From Streptomyces seoulensis (GTDB lineage Bacteria; Actinomycetota; Actinomycetes; Streptomycetales; Streptomycetaceae): a stretch of 64,000 bases of DNA. The DNA lies in NCBI RefSeq assembly GCF_004328625.1, contig NZ_CP032229.1, forward strand, positions 5,208,001 through 5,272,000, in the 5' to 3' direction. The position numbers and the translations under genes are program-made. This document shows positions 44,471 through 53,497 of this stretch, piece after piece; the stretch's first letter is position 1, and each line of letters starts with the position of its first letter. The notes below the pieces were generated by a model. It was not told the origin of the DNA and ran no database searches. It worked only from the letters and a program-made list of their open reading frames with translations.

Positions 44471-45190
44471 GTGAACGTTTCCGACGGCTACCGCTCCAAC
44501 TGGGAGAGTTTCTGGCGTGAGACCTCCGACGAGGAGGGTGACGCGATCTGGGACTCCGACCCCGCGCTGACCGCCGGGCCGCACAGCGATCTCCTGCTGC
44601 CGCACGCCGAGGCCGGCCGCGTCATCGTGGACCTGGGCTGCGGCAACGGCACCCAGACCCGCTACCTCGCCACCCGGTTCGCCCGCGCGGTCGGCGTCGA
44701 CCTCTCGGACGCCGCGATCGACCACGCCCGCCGGGCCACGGCCGGGGCCGCCGCCGAGTTCGAGCAGCTGGACCTGACCGACACCGACGCCGTGCGCGAC
44801 CTGCACGACCGGCTCGGGGACAGCAACGTCTACATGCGCGCCGTCATCCACCAGAGCGAGCCCGCCGCCCGGCCCCTGGTCGCCGCCGCCGTGGCCGAGC
44901 TGCTCGGTGAGGCGGGCCGGGCCTTCGTCGTGGAACTGACCTCCGCGTCCCGTGACGTCCTGAAGCGGGCGGCCGACGGCCCCGCCGGGCCGCCGCCGAA
45001 GCTCCGCCGCGTCTTCCACCACGACCTCAAGCCGGCGGACGCCGGGGACGAGGAGATCCCCCGCCTGCTGGCCGAGGCGGGACTGAAGATCCTGGCCACC
45101 GGCGAGACGGTCCTGCCGCAGACCGAGCACTTCCCGGACGGCACCCGTATCGACCTGCCGGCCCGGTGGTTCGTGCTGGCGCGCGAGTGA
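44471..45190 (+). CDS. Class I SAM-dependent methyltransferase
   Basis: A 239-residue methyltransferase. The SAM motif I is IVDLGCGNGTQTRYLA, followed by the acidic GVDLSDAAIDHARR and QLDLTDTDAVRDL. The N-terminal NWESFWRETSDEEGDAIWDSDP resembles thiopurine/tellurite-type or small-molecule methyltransferases. The C-terminus (LPARWFVLARE) closes the sheet. GTG is the start, with GGGGAG 8 bases before it. It stands alone between the SpoIIE-type gene and the peptidase operon. Substrate unknown. Confidence 0.85.
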   Translation: MNVSDGYRSNWESFWRETSDEEGDAIWDSDPALTAGPHSDLLLPHAEAGRVIVDLGCGNGTQTRYLATRFARAVGVDLSDAAIDHARRATAGAAAEFEQLDLTDTDAVRDLHDRLGDSNVYMRAVIHQSEPAARPLVAAAVAELLGEAGRAFVVELTSASRDVLKRAADGPAGPPPKLRRVFHHDLKPADAGDEEIPRLLAEAGLKILATGETVLPQTEHFPDGTRIDLPARWFVLARE

Positions 45191-45264
45191 GAACAGCCCG
45201 TGCCGGGCGGCGGCCGGGGACCGGGTCGTAGCCGCCGCCGGGCCGGGCGCGTAACCTGCGCGGC

Positions 45265-46098
45265 ATGAAGATCCTCATCAGTGCCGACATGGAAGGCGCC
45301 ACCGGGGTCACCTGGCCCGCCGACGTGCTGCCGGGGACGCCGCAGTGGGAGCGGTGCCGGGGGATGTTCACCTCCGACGTGAACGCCGCCGCCCAGGGCT
45401 TCTTCGACGGCGGCGCCGACCAGGTGCTCGTGAACGAGGCCCACTGGACCATGCGCAACCTGCTGCTGGAGAACCTGGACGAGCGGGTCGAGATGCTGAC
45501 CGGACGGCACAAGGCGCTGTCCATGGTGGAGGGCGTCCAGCACGGCGACGTCGACGGCGTCGCCTTCCTCGGCTACCACACGGGGGCCGGCATGGAGGGC
45601 GTCCTCGCCCACACCTACCTCGCCAACCAGATCACCGGCGTCTGGCTCAACGACGAACGCGCCAGCGAGGGCCTGCTCAACGCGCGGGTCGTCGCGGAGT
45701 ACGGGGTGCCCGTGGTGCTGGTCACCGGGGACGACCTGACCTGCGAGGACGCGCTCGGCTACGCACCCGAGGCGCTGAAGGTCGCGGTCAAGGACCATGT
45801 CTCGCGGTACGCGGCCGTCTGCCGTACCCCGGGCCGCACCGCCGCCGACATCCGCGCGGCGGCCAAGGAGGCGGCGCGGCTCGCGGTGCGCCAGGAGCCG
45901 TCGGAGCAGGGGCCGTTCACGGTCGCCGTGGAGTTCGACGCCGAGCATCTGGCGATGGCCGCCACTGTGGTGCCCGGGGTCGCGCGGATCGGGGAGCGCA
46001 AGGTGGCGTACACCAACGGCACGATGTACGAGGCGATTCGCACGTTCAAGGCGGTCACCACGATCGCCTCGGCCGCCGTGGAGGAGCAGTATGGCTGA
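45265..46098 (+). CDS. M55-family D-aminopeptidase (DppA-like)
   Basis: A 277-residue zinc peptidase. Relative to DppA of Bacillus, the metal ligands are conserved: Asp8 and Glu10 (ISADMEGATG), His60 (NEAHWTMRN) and His105 (LGYHTGAG), with the putative active-site His116 (LAHTYL). The family releases N-terminal D-amino acids such as D-Ala from short peptides. It is the first gene of a tight peptidase operon: its last 8 bases overlap the M20 gene. A GCGCGTAACCTGCGCGGC stretch precedes the ATG with no clear ribosome-binding site. A role in using D-Ala-containing wall peptides is inferred from the family and neighbours. Confidence 0.9.
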   Translation: MKILISADMEGATGVTWPADVLPGTPQWERCRGMFTSDVNAAAQGFFDGGADQVLVNEAHWTMRNLLLENLDERVEMLTGRHKALSMVEGVQHGDVDGVAFLGYHTGAGMEGVLAHTYLANQITGVWLNDERASEGLLNARVVAEYGVPVVLVTGDDLTCEDALGYAPEALKVAVKDHVSRYAAVCRTPGRTAADIRAAAKEAARLAVRQEPSEQGPFTVAVEFDAEHLAMAATVVPGVARIGERKVAYTNGTMYEAIRTFKAVTTIASAAVEEQYG

Positions 46099-47395
46099 CC
46101 AGCAAGCGCTGGACGAGGTGGTCGAGTTCACCTCCGAGCTGATCCGGATCGACACCACCAACCGGGGCGGCGGCGACTGCCGGGAGCGGCCCGCCGCCGA
46201 GTACGCGGCCGAGCGGCTCGCCGGTGCCGGGCTCGAACCGCTGGTGCTGGAGCGGACACCGGGGCGCGGCAACGTCGTCGCCCGGGTGCCGGGCACCGAC
46301 CCGTCCGCCGACGCGCTGCTGGTCCACGGACACTTGGACGTGGTGCCCGCCGAAGCCGCCGACTGGAGCGTGCACCCCTTCTCCGGCGAGGTCCGCGACG
46401 GTGTGGTCTGGGGGCGCGGCGCGGTCGACATGAAGAACATGGACGCGATGATCCTGGCCGTGCTGCGCGGCTGGGCCCGGCAGGGCGTACGGCCGCGCCG
46501 GGACCTCGTCATCGCCTTCACCGCCGACGAGGAGGCCAGCGCCGAGGACGGCTCCGGCTTCCTCGCCGACCGGCACCCCGAGCTGTTCGAGGGCTGTACG
46601 GAGGCCATCGGGGAGTCCGGCGCCTTCACCTTCCACGACGGCACCGGGCGCGAGATCTACCCCGTCGCGGCGGGGGAGCGGGGCACCGGCTGGCTGCGGC
46701 TCAGCGCGGGCGGCCGTGCCGGGCACGGCTCCAAGGTGAACCGGGAGAACGCGGTGACCCGGCTTGCCGCCGCCGTCACCCGGATCGGCGAGCACCAGTG
46801 GCCGCTGCGCATCACCCCGACCGTACGGGCCGCGCTCACGGAACTCGCGGAACTGTACGGTCTGGAAGCCGACTTCGACGACATGGAACTGCTGCTGGAC
46901 AAGCTCGGCCCGGCCGCCAAGCTGGTCGAGTCCACCGTCCGCAACAGCGCCACCCCGACGATGCTGGAAGCCGGTTACAAGGTCAACGTCATCCCCGGCG
47001 AGGCCCACGCGCACATCGACGGGCGCTTCCTGCCGGGCGGCGAGGAGGAGTTCGAGTCCACGTTGGACCGGCTCACCGGACCGGACGTCGACTGGGAGTA
47101 CGTGCACCGCGAGGTCGCCCTCCAAGCCCCGCTGGACGCAGCGCTGTTCGGCAAGATGCGTGCGGCCGTCGAGGAGTTCGCGCCGGGCGCGCACGTCGTC
47201 CCGTACTGCATGTCCGGCGGTACCGACGCCAAGCAGTTCTCCCGGCTCGGCATCGCGGGCTACGGGTTCGCACCGCTGCGGCTGCCCGAAGGCTTCGACT
47301 ACCAGGCGCTGTTCCACGGGGTGGACGAACGGGTGCCGGTGGAGGCGCTCCAGTTCGGCGTCCGCGTCCTCGACCGCTTCCTGCGGACGGCCTGA
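46091..47395 (+). CDS. M20/M25/M40-family metallopeptidase (dipeptidase type)
   Basis: A 434-residue zinc peptidase. The metal sites are HGHLDVVP, VDMKNMDAM and FTADEEASAEDGSG, and the dimerisation lid (RAGHGSKVNRENAV) carries the conserved His. The VIPGEAHAHIDGRFLPG and late SGGTDAKQFSRLGI motifs complete the family. It cleaves small peptides or acyl-amino acids. It begins inside the M55 gene (8-base overlap, GAGGAG 5 bases before the ATG) and is followed after 16 bases by the S9 peptidase, so it is part of one operon. Substrate inferred to be short peptides released by the other enzymes. Confidence 0.9.
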   Translation: MADQQALDEVVEFTSELIRIDTTNRGGGDCRERPAAEYAAERLAGAGLEPLVLERTPGRGNVVARVPGTDPSADALLVHGHLDVVPAEAADWSVHPFSGEVRDGVVWGRGAVDMKNMDAMILAVLRGWARQGVRPRRDLVIAFTADEEASAEDGSGFLADRHPELFEGCTEAIGESGAFTFHDGTGREIYPVAAGERGTGWLRLSAGGRAGHGSKVNRENAVTRLAAAVTRIGEHQWPLRITPTVRAALTELAELYGLEADFDDMELLLDKLGPAAKLVESTVRNSATPTMLEAGYKVNVIPGEAHAHIDGRFLPGGEEEFESTLDRLTGPDVDWEYVHREVALQAPLDAALFGKMRAAVEEFAPGAHVVPYCMSGGTDAKQFSRLGIAGYGFAPLRLPEGFDYQALFHGVDERVPVEALQFGVRVLDRFLRTA

Positions 47396-47411
47396 CGACA
47401 TGGGGGAAGAG

Positions 47412-49364
47412 ATGCACGTCCTGCCGTACGGCTCCTGGCCGTCGCCCATCGACCCGGCGCTCGCCGCCGCGCACGACGGACACCCCGAGTGGGTGGGGTT
47501 CGTCGGGGACGAGGTCTGGTGGACCGAGCCCCGGCCCGCCGAGGGCGGCCGCCGCGCCCTGGTGCGCCGCACGGCCGCCGGCGCCGAGGAGCCGGTGCTG
47601 CCGCCGCCGTGGAACGTGCGCAACCGCGTCCACGAGTACGGCGGCCGCCCCTGGACCGCGGCCCCCGGCACCGACCGCCCCCTGGTCGTCTTCACCCACT
47701 TCGCCGACCAGCGGCTCTACCGCTACGAGCCCGGCGGCGACCCGGTCCCGCTCACCCCGCTGTCCCAGGTGGGCGGCGGACTGCGCTGGGCCGAGCCGGA
47801 GTTGGACACAGAGCGCGGCGAAGTCCGCTGCGTGCTGGAGGAGTTCACCGGCGAGGGCAGCGGTGACGTACGGCGGGTGCTGGCCGCCGTACCGCTGGAC
47901 GGGTCGGCCGCCGAGGACCGGTCGGCCGTACGCGAACTCAGCGAGGAACGGCACCGGTTCGTCACCGGCGCCCGCGTCTCCCCGGACGGGACCCGGGCCG
48001 CCTGGCTCGCCTGGGACCATCCGCGCATGCCCTGGGACGGCACCGAGCTGCTCGTCGCGGAGATCGGCGAGGACGGCCGGTTCCGGGAGGCGCGCACCGT
48101 CGCCGGGGGCGAGGACGAGGCGATCGCGCAGGTGGAGTGGGCGCCGGACGGGCGGCTGCTGTACGCGAGCGACCGGGGCGGCTGGTGGAACCTGTACCGG
48201 GACGGCGTCCCGCTGTGCCCGCGCCAGGAGGAGTTCGGCGGGCCGCTGTGGAAGCCCGGCCTGCGCTGGTTCGTACCCTTGGCCGACGGGCTGCTCGCGG
48301 TGCTGCACGGGCGCGGCTCGGCCGTGCTCGGGATACTCGACCCGGAGACCGGTGAGATCGCCGACGCGGCCGGTCCCTGGACCGAGTTCGACTCCTCCCT
48401 CGCCGCCCACGGCAGCCGGGTCGCGGCCATCGGCGCGAGTCCGCGCACCGGTTACGAGGTGATCGAGCTGGACACCGGCACCGGCCGCGCCCGCACGGTC
48501 GGCGCCCACCACCGGGACCCCGTCGACCCCGCGTACTACCCCGAGCCCGAGGTCCGCACCTTCACCGGACCCGGCGGCCGCGAGGTGCACGCGCACGTCT
48601 ATCCGCCCCGGCACCCCGAAGTCACCGGACCCGAGGGTGAGTTGCCACCGTATGTGATCTGGGCGCACGGCGGCCCGACCAGCCGGGTCCCGCTGGTGCT
48701 GGACATGGCCATCGCCGCCTTCACCTCGCGCGGCATCGGCGTCGCCGAGGTCAACTACGGCGGCTCCACCGGGTACGGGCGTGAGTACCGGGAGCGGCTG
48801 CGGCACCAGTGGGGCGTGGTCGACGTGGAGGACTGCGCGACGGTCGCCCTCGCGCTGGCCGAGGAGGGCACGGCCGACCGGGACCGGCTGGCGATCCGGG
48901 GCGGCAGCGCGGGCGGCTGGACCACCGCGGCCTCCCTGACCGGCACCGACGTCTACGCCTGCGGCACGATCAGCTATCCCATTCTCGACCTCACCACCTG
49001 GGGCCCCGGCCGCACCCACGACTTCGAGTCCCGCTACCTGGAGTCCCTGGTCGGTCCCGTGGCCGAGGTCCCCGACCGCTACACCGAACGCTCGCCCACC
49101 CACCGTGCCGACCGGCTCTCCGCCCCCTTCCTGCTCCTCCAGGGGCTGGACGACGTGATCTGCGCCCCCGAGCAGTGCGAGCACTTCCTCGAGAGCGTCG
49201 CGGGCCGGGGTGTCCCGCACGCCTACCTGACCTTCGCCGGAGAAGGCCACGGCTTCCGCCGCGCCGACACCATGGTCCGCGCGACGCAGGCCGAACTGTC
49301 CCTGTACGCCCAGGTGTTCGGCTTCGACCTGCCCGGCGTCCCGAAACTGGAGCTCGGCACGTGA
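47412..49364 (+). CDS. S9-family (prolyl-oligopeptidase/acyl-peptide hydrolase) serine peptidase
   Basis: A 650-residue peptidase. The N-terminal two thirds form the beta-propeller, with repeated WSPDG-like blades such as ARVSPDGTRAAWLAWDHP and VEWAPDGRLLYASDRGG. The C-terminal alpha/beta-hydrolase has PPYVIWAHGGPTSR (oxyanion), the nucleophile Ser near residue 498 in RGGSAGGW, Asp near 580 (LQGLDDVICAP) and His near 612 (EGHGFR). Such enzymes cleave peptides below about 30 residues. The second ATG (MHVLPYGSWPS) is chosen because GGGGGAAGAG precedes it. No signal peptide is present, so it is cytoplasmic. It is coupled to the LD-carboxypeptidase gene by a GTGA overlap. Confidence 0.9.
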   Translation: MHVLPYGSWPSPIDPALAAAHDGHPEWVGFVGDEVWWTEPRPAEGGRRALVRRTAAGAEEPVLPPPWNVRNRVHEYGGRPWTAAPGTDRPLVVFTHFADQRLYRYEPGGDPVPLTPLSQVGGGLRWAEPELDTERGEVRCVLEEFTGEGSGDVRRVLAAVPLDGSAAEDRSAVRELSEERHRFVTGARVSPDGTRAAWLAWDHPRMPWDGTELLVAEIGEDGRFREARTVAGGEDEAIAQVEWAPDGRLLYASDRGGWWNLYRDGVPLCPRQEEFGGPLWKPGLRWFVPLADGLLAVLHGRGSAVLGILDPETGEIADAAGPWTEFDSSLAAHGSRVAAIGASPRTGYEVIELDTGTGRARTVGAHHRDPVDPAYYPEPEVRTFTGPGGREVHAHVYPPRHPEVTGPEGELPPYVIWAHGGPTSRVPLVLDMAIAAFTSRGIGVAEVNYGGSTGYGREYRERLRHQWGVVDVEDCATVALALAEEGTADRDRLAIRGGSAGGWTTAASLTGTDVYACGTISYPILDLTTWGPGRTHDFESRYLESLVGPVAEVPDRYTERSPTHRADRLSAPFLLLQGLDDVICAPEQCEHFLESVAGRGVPHAYLTFAGEGHGFRRADTMVRATQAELSLYAQVFGFDLPGVPKLELGT

Positions 49365-50284
49365 AGCAACTTGAGCGTCCCACCCGTCTCGCCCCCGGCG
49401 CCCGCGTGGCCGTGGTGGCGCCCAGCGGGCCGGTACCCGGGGAACGGCTGCGCGCCGGTCTCGACGTGCTGCGCGGCTGGGGCCTCGAACCGGTCGCCGC
49501 ACCCCATGTGCTCGACCGGCACAGCCAGTTCGGCTACCTCGCGGGAACCGACGCCGACCGCGCCGAGGACCTTCAGCGGGCCTGGTGCGACCCCAAAATC
49601 GACGCGGTGCTCTGCGCGCGCGGCGGCTACGGCGCCCAGCGGATGGCCGAGTTGCTCGACTGGGAGGCGATGCGCGCGGCCGGCCCGAAGGTGTTCGTCG
49701 GCTTCAGCGACATCACCGCCCTGCACGAGGCGTTCGCCACCCGTCTGGACCTCGTCACCCTGCACGGCCCGATGGCCGCCGGGGTCGACTTCCTCGGCAG
49801 CGAGCGCGCCCGCGACCACCTGCACGCGACCCTCTTCACCCCGGAGAAGATCCAGCGGATCGCCACCGACGGCAAGCCCCTCGTCCCCGGCCGCGCCCGG
49901 GGCACCACCCTCGGCGGCTGCCTCTCCCTCCTCGCGGCGGAACTCGGCACCCCGCACGCCCGCCCCTCCGCCGCGGGCGGCCTGCTCTGCCTGGAGGACG
50001 TGGGGGAGGAGACGTACCGGCTGGACCGCTACCTCACCCAGCTGCTGCGCGCCGGCTGGCTGGACGGCGTCCGTGGCGTGCTCCTCGGCTCCTGGCAGGA
50101 CTGCGACCCCTACGACTCCCTCCGCCCGATGCTCGCCGACCGGCTGGCCCCGCTGGGCGTCCCGGTCCTGGAGGGCGCCGGGTTCGGGCACTGCCCGGAC
50201 GCCCTGACGATCCCCTTCGGCCTTCCGGCCGAACTGGACGCGGACGCGGGCACGTTGACACTGGAGGAGCCCGCGCTGCGGTGA
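49361..50284 (+). CDS. S66-family LD-carboxypeptidase (LdcA/MccF fold)
   Basis: A 307-residue enzyme of the S66 family: RVAVVAPSGPVPGERL at the start, ARGGYGAQRMAELLDW, the nucleophile Ser in FVGFSDITALH, the Glu of CLEDVGEETYRLDR and the late His in GAGFGHC form the Ser-Glu-His triad. LdcA removes the terminal D-Ala from tetrapeptides during wall recycling; MccF-like members instead cleave peptide-nucleotide toxins such as microcin C. There is no signal peptide, consistent with cytoplasmic recycling. The start GTG overlaps the S9 stop by 4 bases. Together with the M55, M20 and S9 enzymes it suggests breakdown of muropeptides or other D/L peptides. Confidence 0.9.
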   Translation: MKQLERPTRLAPGARVAVVAPSGPVPGERLRAGLDVLRGWGLEPVAAPHVLDRHSQFGYLAGTDADRAEDLQRAWCDPKIDAVLCARGGYGAQRMAELLDWEAMRAAGPKVFVGFSDITALHEAFATRLDLVTLHGPMAAGVDFLGSERARDHLHATLFTPEKIQRIATDGKPLVPGRARGTTLGGCLSLLAAELGTPHARPSAAGGLLCLEDVGEETYRLDRYLTQLLRAGWLDGVRGVLLGSWQDCDPYDSLRPMLADRLAPLGVPVLEGAGFGHCPDALTIPFGLPAELDADAGTLTLEEPALR

Positions 50285-50317
50285 CTTCCGGCCGGCGGCC
50301 GGGCGTAGGCTGGCCGG

Positions 50318-50863
50318 ATGCCGCACACCGCACCCCACTACCTCGCCCAGGGCCCCCGGGTGGCCGTCCGCCGGTTCCGGATGGAGGACGGCGGTGAGTT
50401 CACCGCGCGGTCCAGGGAGAGCAAGGACCTGCACCGGCCGTGGCTGGTGATGCCGGACAACGACGAGGCGTACGCCGCCTACGCCGGGCGGCTGCTCGGC
50501 GACGCCGCGCGGGCCGGGTTCCTGGTGTGCGAGCGGGACAGCTGGGACATCGCCGGGTTCATCAACATCAACAACATCGTCCGGGGCGGCTTCCAGTGCG
50601 GGGCGCTCGGCTACGGGGCGTTCGCGCACGCGGCCGGGCGGGGGCTGATGCGGGAGGGCCTTGAGCTGGTGATCGGATACGCCTTCGGGCCGCTCGGGCT
50701 GCACCGGCTGGAGATCAACGTGCAGCCCGGCAACACCGCGTCCATCGCGCTCGCGCGCGGCGCCGGGTTCCGGCTGGAGGGCTTCTCGCCCGCCATGATC
50801 CAGGTCGACGGGGAGTGGCGCGACCACGAGCGCTGGGCGCTCACCGCGGAGATGCGCGGCTGA
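50318..50863 (+). CDS. GNAT-family acetyltransferase, RimJ/RimL type
   Basis: A 181-residue acetyltransferase of the ribosomal-protein-acetylase type: VAVRRFRMEDGGEFTARSRES at the start, IAGFININNIVRGGFQCGALGY (beta strands), AGRGLMREGLELVIGYAF (acetyl-CoA loop) and HRLEINVQPGNTASIALARGAGFRLEGFS. Substrates of this branch are protein N-termini or amino-group antibiotics. It lies 33 bases after the LD-carboxypeptidase on the same strand and may belong to the peptidase operon; MccF/MccE-like pairs of S66 peptidase and acetyltransferase are known for microcin C immunity, so a detoxification link is possible but unproven. Confidence 0.88.
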   Translation: MPHTAPHYLAQGPRVAVRRFRMEDGGEFTARSRESKDLHRPWLVMPDNDEAYAAYAGRLLGDAARAGFLVCERDSWDIAGFININNIVRGGFQCGALGYGAFAHAAGRGLMREGLELVIGYAFGPLGLHRLEINVQPGNTASIALARGAGFRLEGFSPAMIQVDGEWRDHERWALTAEMRG

Positions 50864-50866
50864 GGC

Positions 50867-51217
50867 TCAGGCCCCCGACTGGTCGGCGTACTCGAAGATC
50901 GTGCCGTCCGGGTGCATCACCAGCAGGTTCCGGCCCACCGGCGTCGGCACCGGACCTGCGATGATCTGCGCGCCCAGGTCCGCGAGCAGCCGGTGCGCCT
51001 CCTCGACGTCCTTCACGGCGATCGTGGCCGTCACCTTGCGCAGCACCTCCAGCTCCGCCTCCGGCCCGCTCATCAGCAGGAACGACCCGATCGCGGCCAC
51101 TTCCACCCCGCCGCGCTCGAAACGCAGGGCGGTGCCGCCCGCCAGCCGCTCGTAGAACGGGACCGCGGTCTCGAGGTCGTCGACACAGATGCGCAGTGTG
51201 GCGCCAAGAATCTCCAT
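50867..51217 (-). CDS. VOC-family (glyoxalase/bleomycin-resistance-like) protein
   Basis: A 116-residue single VOC unit made of two beta-alpha-beta-beta-beta modules: GATLRICVDDLETAVPFYERL and ATIAVKDVEEAHRLLADLG start each half, and the end MHPDGTIFEYAD is typical. Metal ligand positions are incomplete as far as I can see (first half lacks the usual His/Gln at strand 1), so it may be a ligand binder. The ATG giving MEILGATLRI is preceded by GGGA. It is convergent with the acetyltransferase, 3 bases apart. Function unknown. Confidence 0.85.
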   Translation of the reverse strand: MEILGATLRICVDDLETAVPFYERLAGGTALRFERGGVEVAAIGSFLLMSGPEAELEVLRKVTATIAVKDVEEAHRLLADLGAQIIAGPVPTPVGRNLLVMHPDGTIFEYADQSGA

Positions 51218-51440
51218 TCCCAGAAGCCTAGTTGGGGCCGGGAGGTGCGCACAGGGCGTCGTCGTGCTTCGGGGGGCGTGCGCGGCGGCCGGGTGACGTG
51301 AAGGTGGTTTGGGTGCCGTCACCCCGGTTACGCGGAAGACCTCGGACGAGCCGCACCACCGGGGCGCCCGCGGCCGGTCACACAGCGTGACGGGCCGGGG
51401 CCCTCGGGGGCCGGGCAGCCCGCCCGGTGTGCCGAGGACC

Positions 51441-51458
51441 GTCCGAGTCGCCTCGGAC
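51441..51458. promoter_or_regulatory. Inverted repeat in the transketolase leader
   Basis: GTCCGAG at 51441-51447 and CTCGGAC at 51452-51458 form a perfect 7-bp inverted repeat with a 4-base centre. It lies 18 bases before the start codon, beside the AAAGGAG ribosome-binding site at 51466-51471. It may be an operator or an RNA hairpin affecting translation. The rest of 51218-51475 shows no gene. Confidence 0.4.
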
Positions 51459-51475
51459 TCGCGGAAAGGAGACCC

Positions 51476-53320
51476 ATGAACAACGACGAACTCGCCGAAC
51501 TCGGTCAGCAGTTGCGGGTGGACAGCGTCCGGGCCGCGGACGCCGCGGCATCCGGACACCCCACCTCCTCGATGTCCGCGGCCGATCTGATGGCCGTGCT
51601 GCTCGCCAACCATCTGCGCTACGACTTCGAACGCCCCGACCATCCGGCGAACGACCGCTTCATCCTCTCCAAGGGACACGCGTCCCCGCTGATGTACTCC
51701 GTCTTCAAGGCGGCCGGCGCCATCGACGACGCCGAACTGCTCACCTTCCGCAAGCTCGGCAGCCGTCTGGAGGGCCACCCGACCCCGCGCCGGCTGCCCT
51801 GGGTGGAGACGGCCACCGGCTCCCTCGGCCAGGGCTTCCCGGTCGGCGTCGGCATCGCGCTGGCGGGCAAGCGGCTGGACCACTCCGACTACCGCGTCTG
51901 GGTGGTGTGCGGCGACAGCGAGATGGCCGAGGGCTCGGTCTGGGAGGCCGCCGAGGCCGCCGCGTACGACAAGCTGGACAACCTCACCGTCATCGTGGAC
52001 GTCAACCGGCTCGGCCAGCGCGGCCAGACCCGGCACGGCCATGACCTGGACGCCTACGCCCGCCGCTTCCAGGCGTTCGGCTGGCACACCGTGGAGATCG
52101 ACGGCCACGACGTCGCCGCCATCGACCGCGCCTACAGCGAGGCCGAGTCCACCAAGGACCGCCCCACCGCGATCATCGCCCGCACCCTCAAGGGCAAGGG
52201 CGTCGCCGCCGTGGAGGACAAGGAGGGCAAGCACGGCAAGCCGCTGCCCGACGCCGCGGAGGCCATCGAGGAGCTGGGCGGTCCCCGCGACATCCGCGTC
52301 CACGTCAGCGAGCCGCCGGCCGCGACCCCGGAGAAGGTCGCCCACGAGCCGCTGAGCCTGCCCCGCTTCGACAAGGGCGAGGAGGTCGCCACCCGCGACG
52401 CCTTCGGCAAGGCGCTGGCCGCGCTCGGCACCGCGCGCGGCGACGTCGTCGCCCTGGACGGCGAGGTCGGCGACTCCACCCGTACCGGCGTCTTCGCCGA
52501 GGAGCACCCCGAGCGCTTCTTCGAGTCCTTCATCGCCGAGCAGCAGATGGTCGCCTCGGCGGTCGGGATGTCGGCACGCGGCTGGCTGCCGTACGCGTCC
52601 ACCTTCGCGGCCTTCTTCAGCCGCGCCTACGATTTCGTGCGCATGGCCTCCATCAGCGACGCCGGCATCAACCTGGTCGGCTCGCACGCGGGCGTGGCCA
52701 TCGGGCAGGACGGCCCCTCGCAGATGGGCGTGGAGGACCTGGCGATGTTCCGGTCCGTCTACGGCTCCACCGTGCTCTACCCCTGCGACGCCAACCAGAC
52801 CGCCCGCCTGGTCGCGGCCATGGCCGACCTGGACGGCATCCGCTACCTGCGCACCTCGCGCGGTGAGAGCCCGGTCATCTACGACGCCGACGAGGAGTTC
52901 CCCGTGGGCGGCAGCAAGGTGCTGCGCTCCAGCGAGGAGGACCGGCTCACCGTCGTCGCGGCCGGGGTCACCGTGCAGGAGGCGCTGACGGCCGCCGACA
53001 AACTCGCTGAGGAGGGCATCAAGGTGCGGGTCATCGACCTGTACTCGGTCAAGCCCGTCGACGTGGAGACGCTGCGCAAGGCCGCCGACGACACCGGCTG
53101 CCTGGTCACGGTCGAGGACCACCACGAGGAGGGCGGCATCGGCGACGCGGTCGTGGAAGCCTTCACCGACGGACGTCCCGTACCGCGCCTGGTCCGTCTC
53201 GCGGTGCGGATGATGCCGGGTTCCGCCGCGCCCGACGAGCAGCTGCACGCGGCCGGCATCGACGCCGCGAACATCGCGGCCACCGCCCGGCTGCTGGTGG
53301 GCGAGGCCGTGGTGAGCTAG
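51476..53320 (+). CDS. tkt: Transketolase (short, eukaryote-like type)
   Basis: A 614-residue thiamine-diphosphate enzyme. Seen: SGHPTSSMSAADLM, LSKGHASPLMYSVF, VVCGDSEMAEGSVWEA followed by VIVDVNRLGQ (the ThDP/Mg2+ motif), and in the second half SFIAEQQMVASAVGMSARG and GVAIGQDGPSQMGVEDLAMF. The length and GHPTPRRLPWVETATGSLGQG region resemble the shorter animal-type transketolase rather than the bacterial one of about 690 residues. It moves two-carbon units in the pentose phosphate pathway. AAAGGAG gives a strong start. Its TAG stop codon is also the left CTAG of a MITE-like element, so its native 3' region has been displaced. Confidence 0.93.
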   Translation: MNNDELAELGQQLRVDSVRAADAAASGHPTSSMSAADLMAVLLANHLRYDFERPDHPANDRFILSKGHASPLMYSVFKAAGAIDDAELLTFRKLGSRLEGHPTPRRLPWVETATGSLGQGFPVGVGIALAGKRLDHSDYRVWVVCGDSEMAEGSVWEAAEAAAYDKLDNLTVIVDVNRLGQRGQTRHGHDLDAYARRFQAFGWHTVEIDGHDVAAIDRAYSEAESTKDRPTAIIARTLKGKGVAAVEDKEGKHGKPLPDAAEAIEELGGPRDIRVHVSEPPAATPEKVAHEPLSLPRFDKGEEVATRDAFGKALAALGTARGDVVALDGEVGDSTRTGVFAEEHPERFFESFIAEQQMVASAVGMSARGWLPYASTFAAFFSRAYDFVRMASISDAGINLVGSHAGVAIGQDGPSQMGVEDLAMFRSVYGSTVLYPCDANQTARLVAAMADLDGIRYLRTSRGESPVIYDADEEFPVGGSKVLRSSEEDRLTVVAAGVTVQEALTAADKLAEEGIKVRVIDLYSVKPVDVETLRKAADDTGCLVTVEDHHEEGGIGDAVVEAFTDGRPVPRLVRLAVRMMPGSAAPDEQLHAAGIDAANIAATARLLVGEAVVS

Positions 53321-53482
53321 GGTCTGCCGTTTGGATCAGGCCGGATCAGGGAGCGGGGTCCGGTGCCGTGGATCGCAAGGCGGAGGAGGGAGTCATGGCG
53401 GAGCCATGGCGAGTGACGACAACGCGGCGAGGCGCGGTGCCGGGGCACGCGAGCCCGGCCTGATCCAAACGAGAGGCCCTAG
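53317..53482. mobile_element. MITE-like element 2 with CTAG ends
   Basis: A 166-bp non-coding segment between CTAG at 53317-53320 (overlapping the transketolase stop) and CTAG at 53479-53482. The terminal inverted repeats span 28 bp with 25 matches, including a perfect 16-bp block GTTTGGATCAGGCCGG (53329-53344) and its complement (53455-53470). Its interior in reverse orientation matches element 1 at 20.2 kb: 14 identical bases at 53373-53386 and the GCGTTGTCG block. Confidence 0.7.
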
Positions 53483-53497
53483 GGGGTGTCTTGTCGA

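Noticed and set aside
44830..46644. Long minus-strand frames across the methyltransferase and peptidase genes
   Set aside because: Antisense to genes with intact catalytic motifs; composition is typical of GC-driven open antisense frames.
50867..53248. A 793-residue minus-strand frame antisense to transketolase
   Set aside because: Only its C-terminal 116 residues, the VOC protein, have sense; the remainder mirrors transketolase codons.
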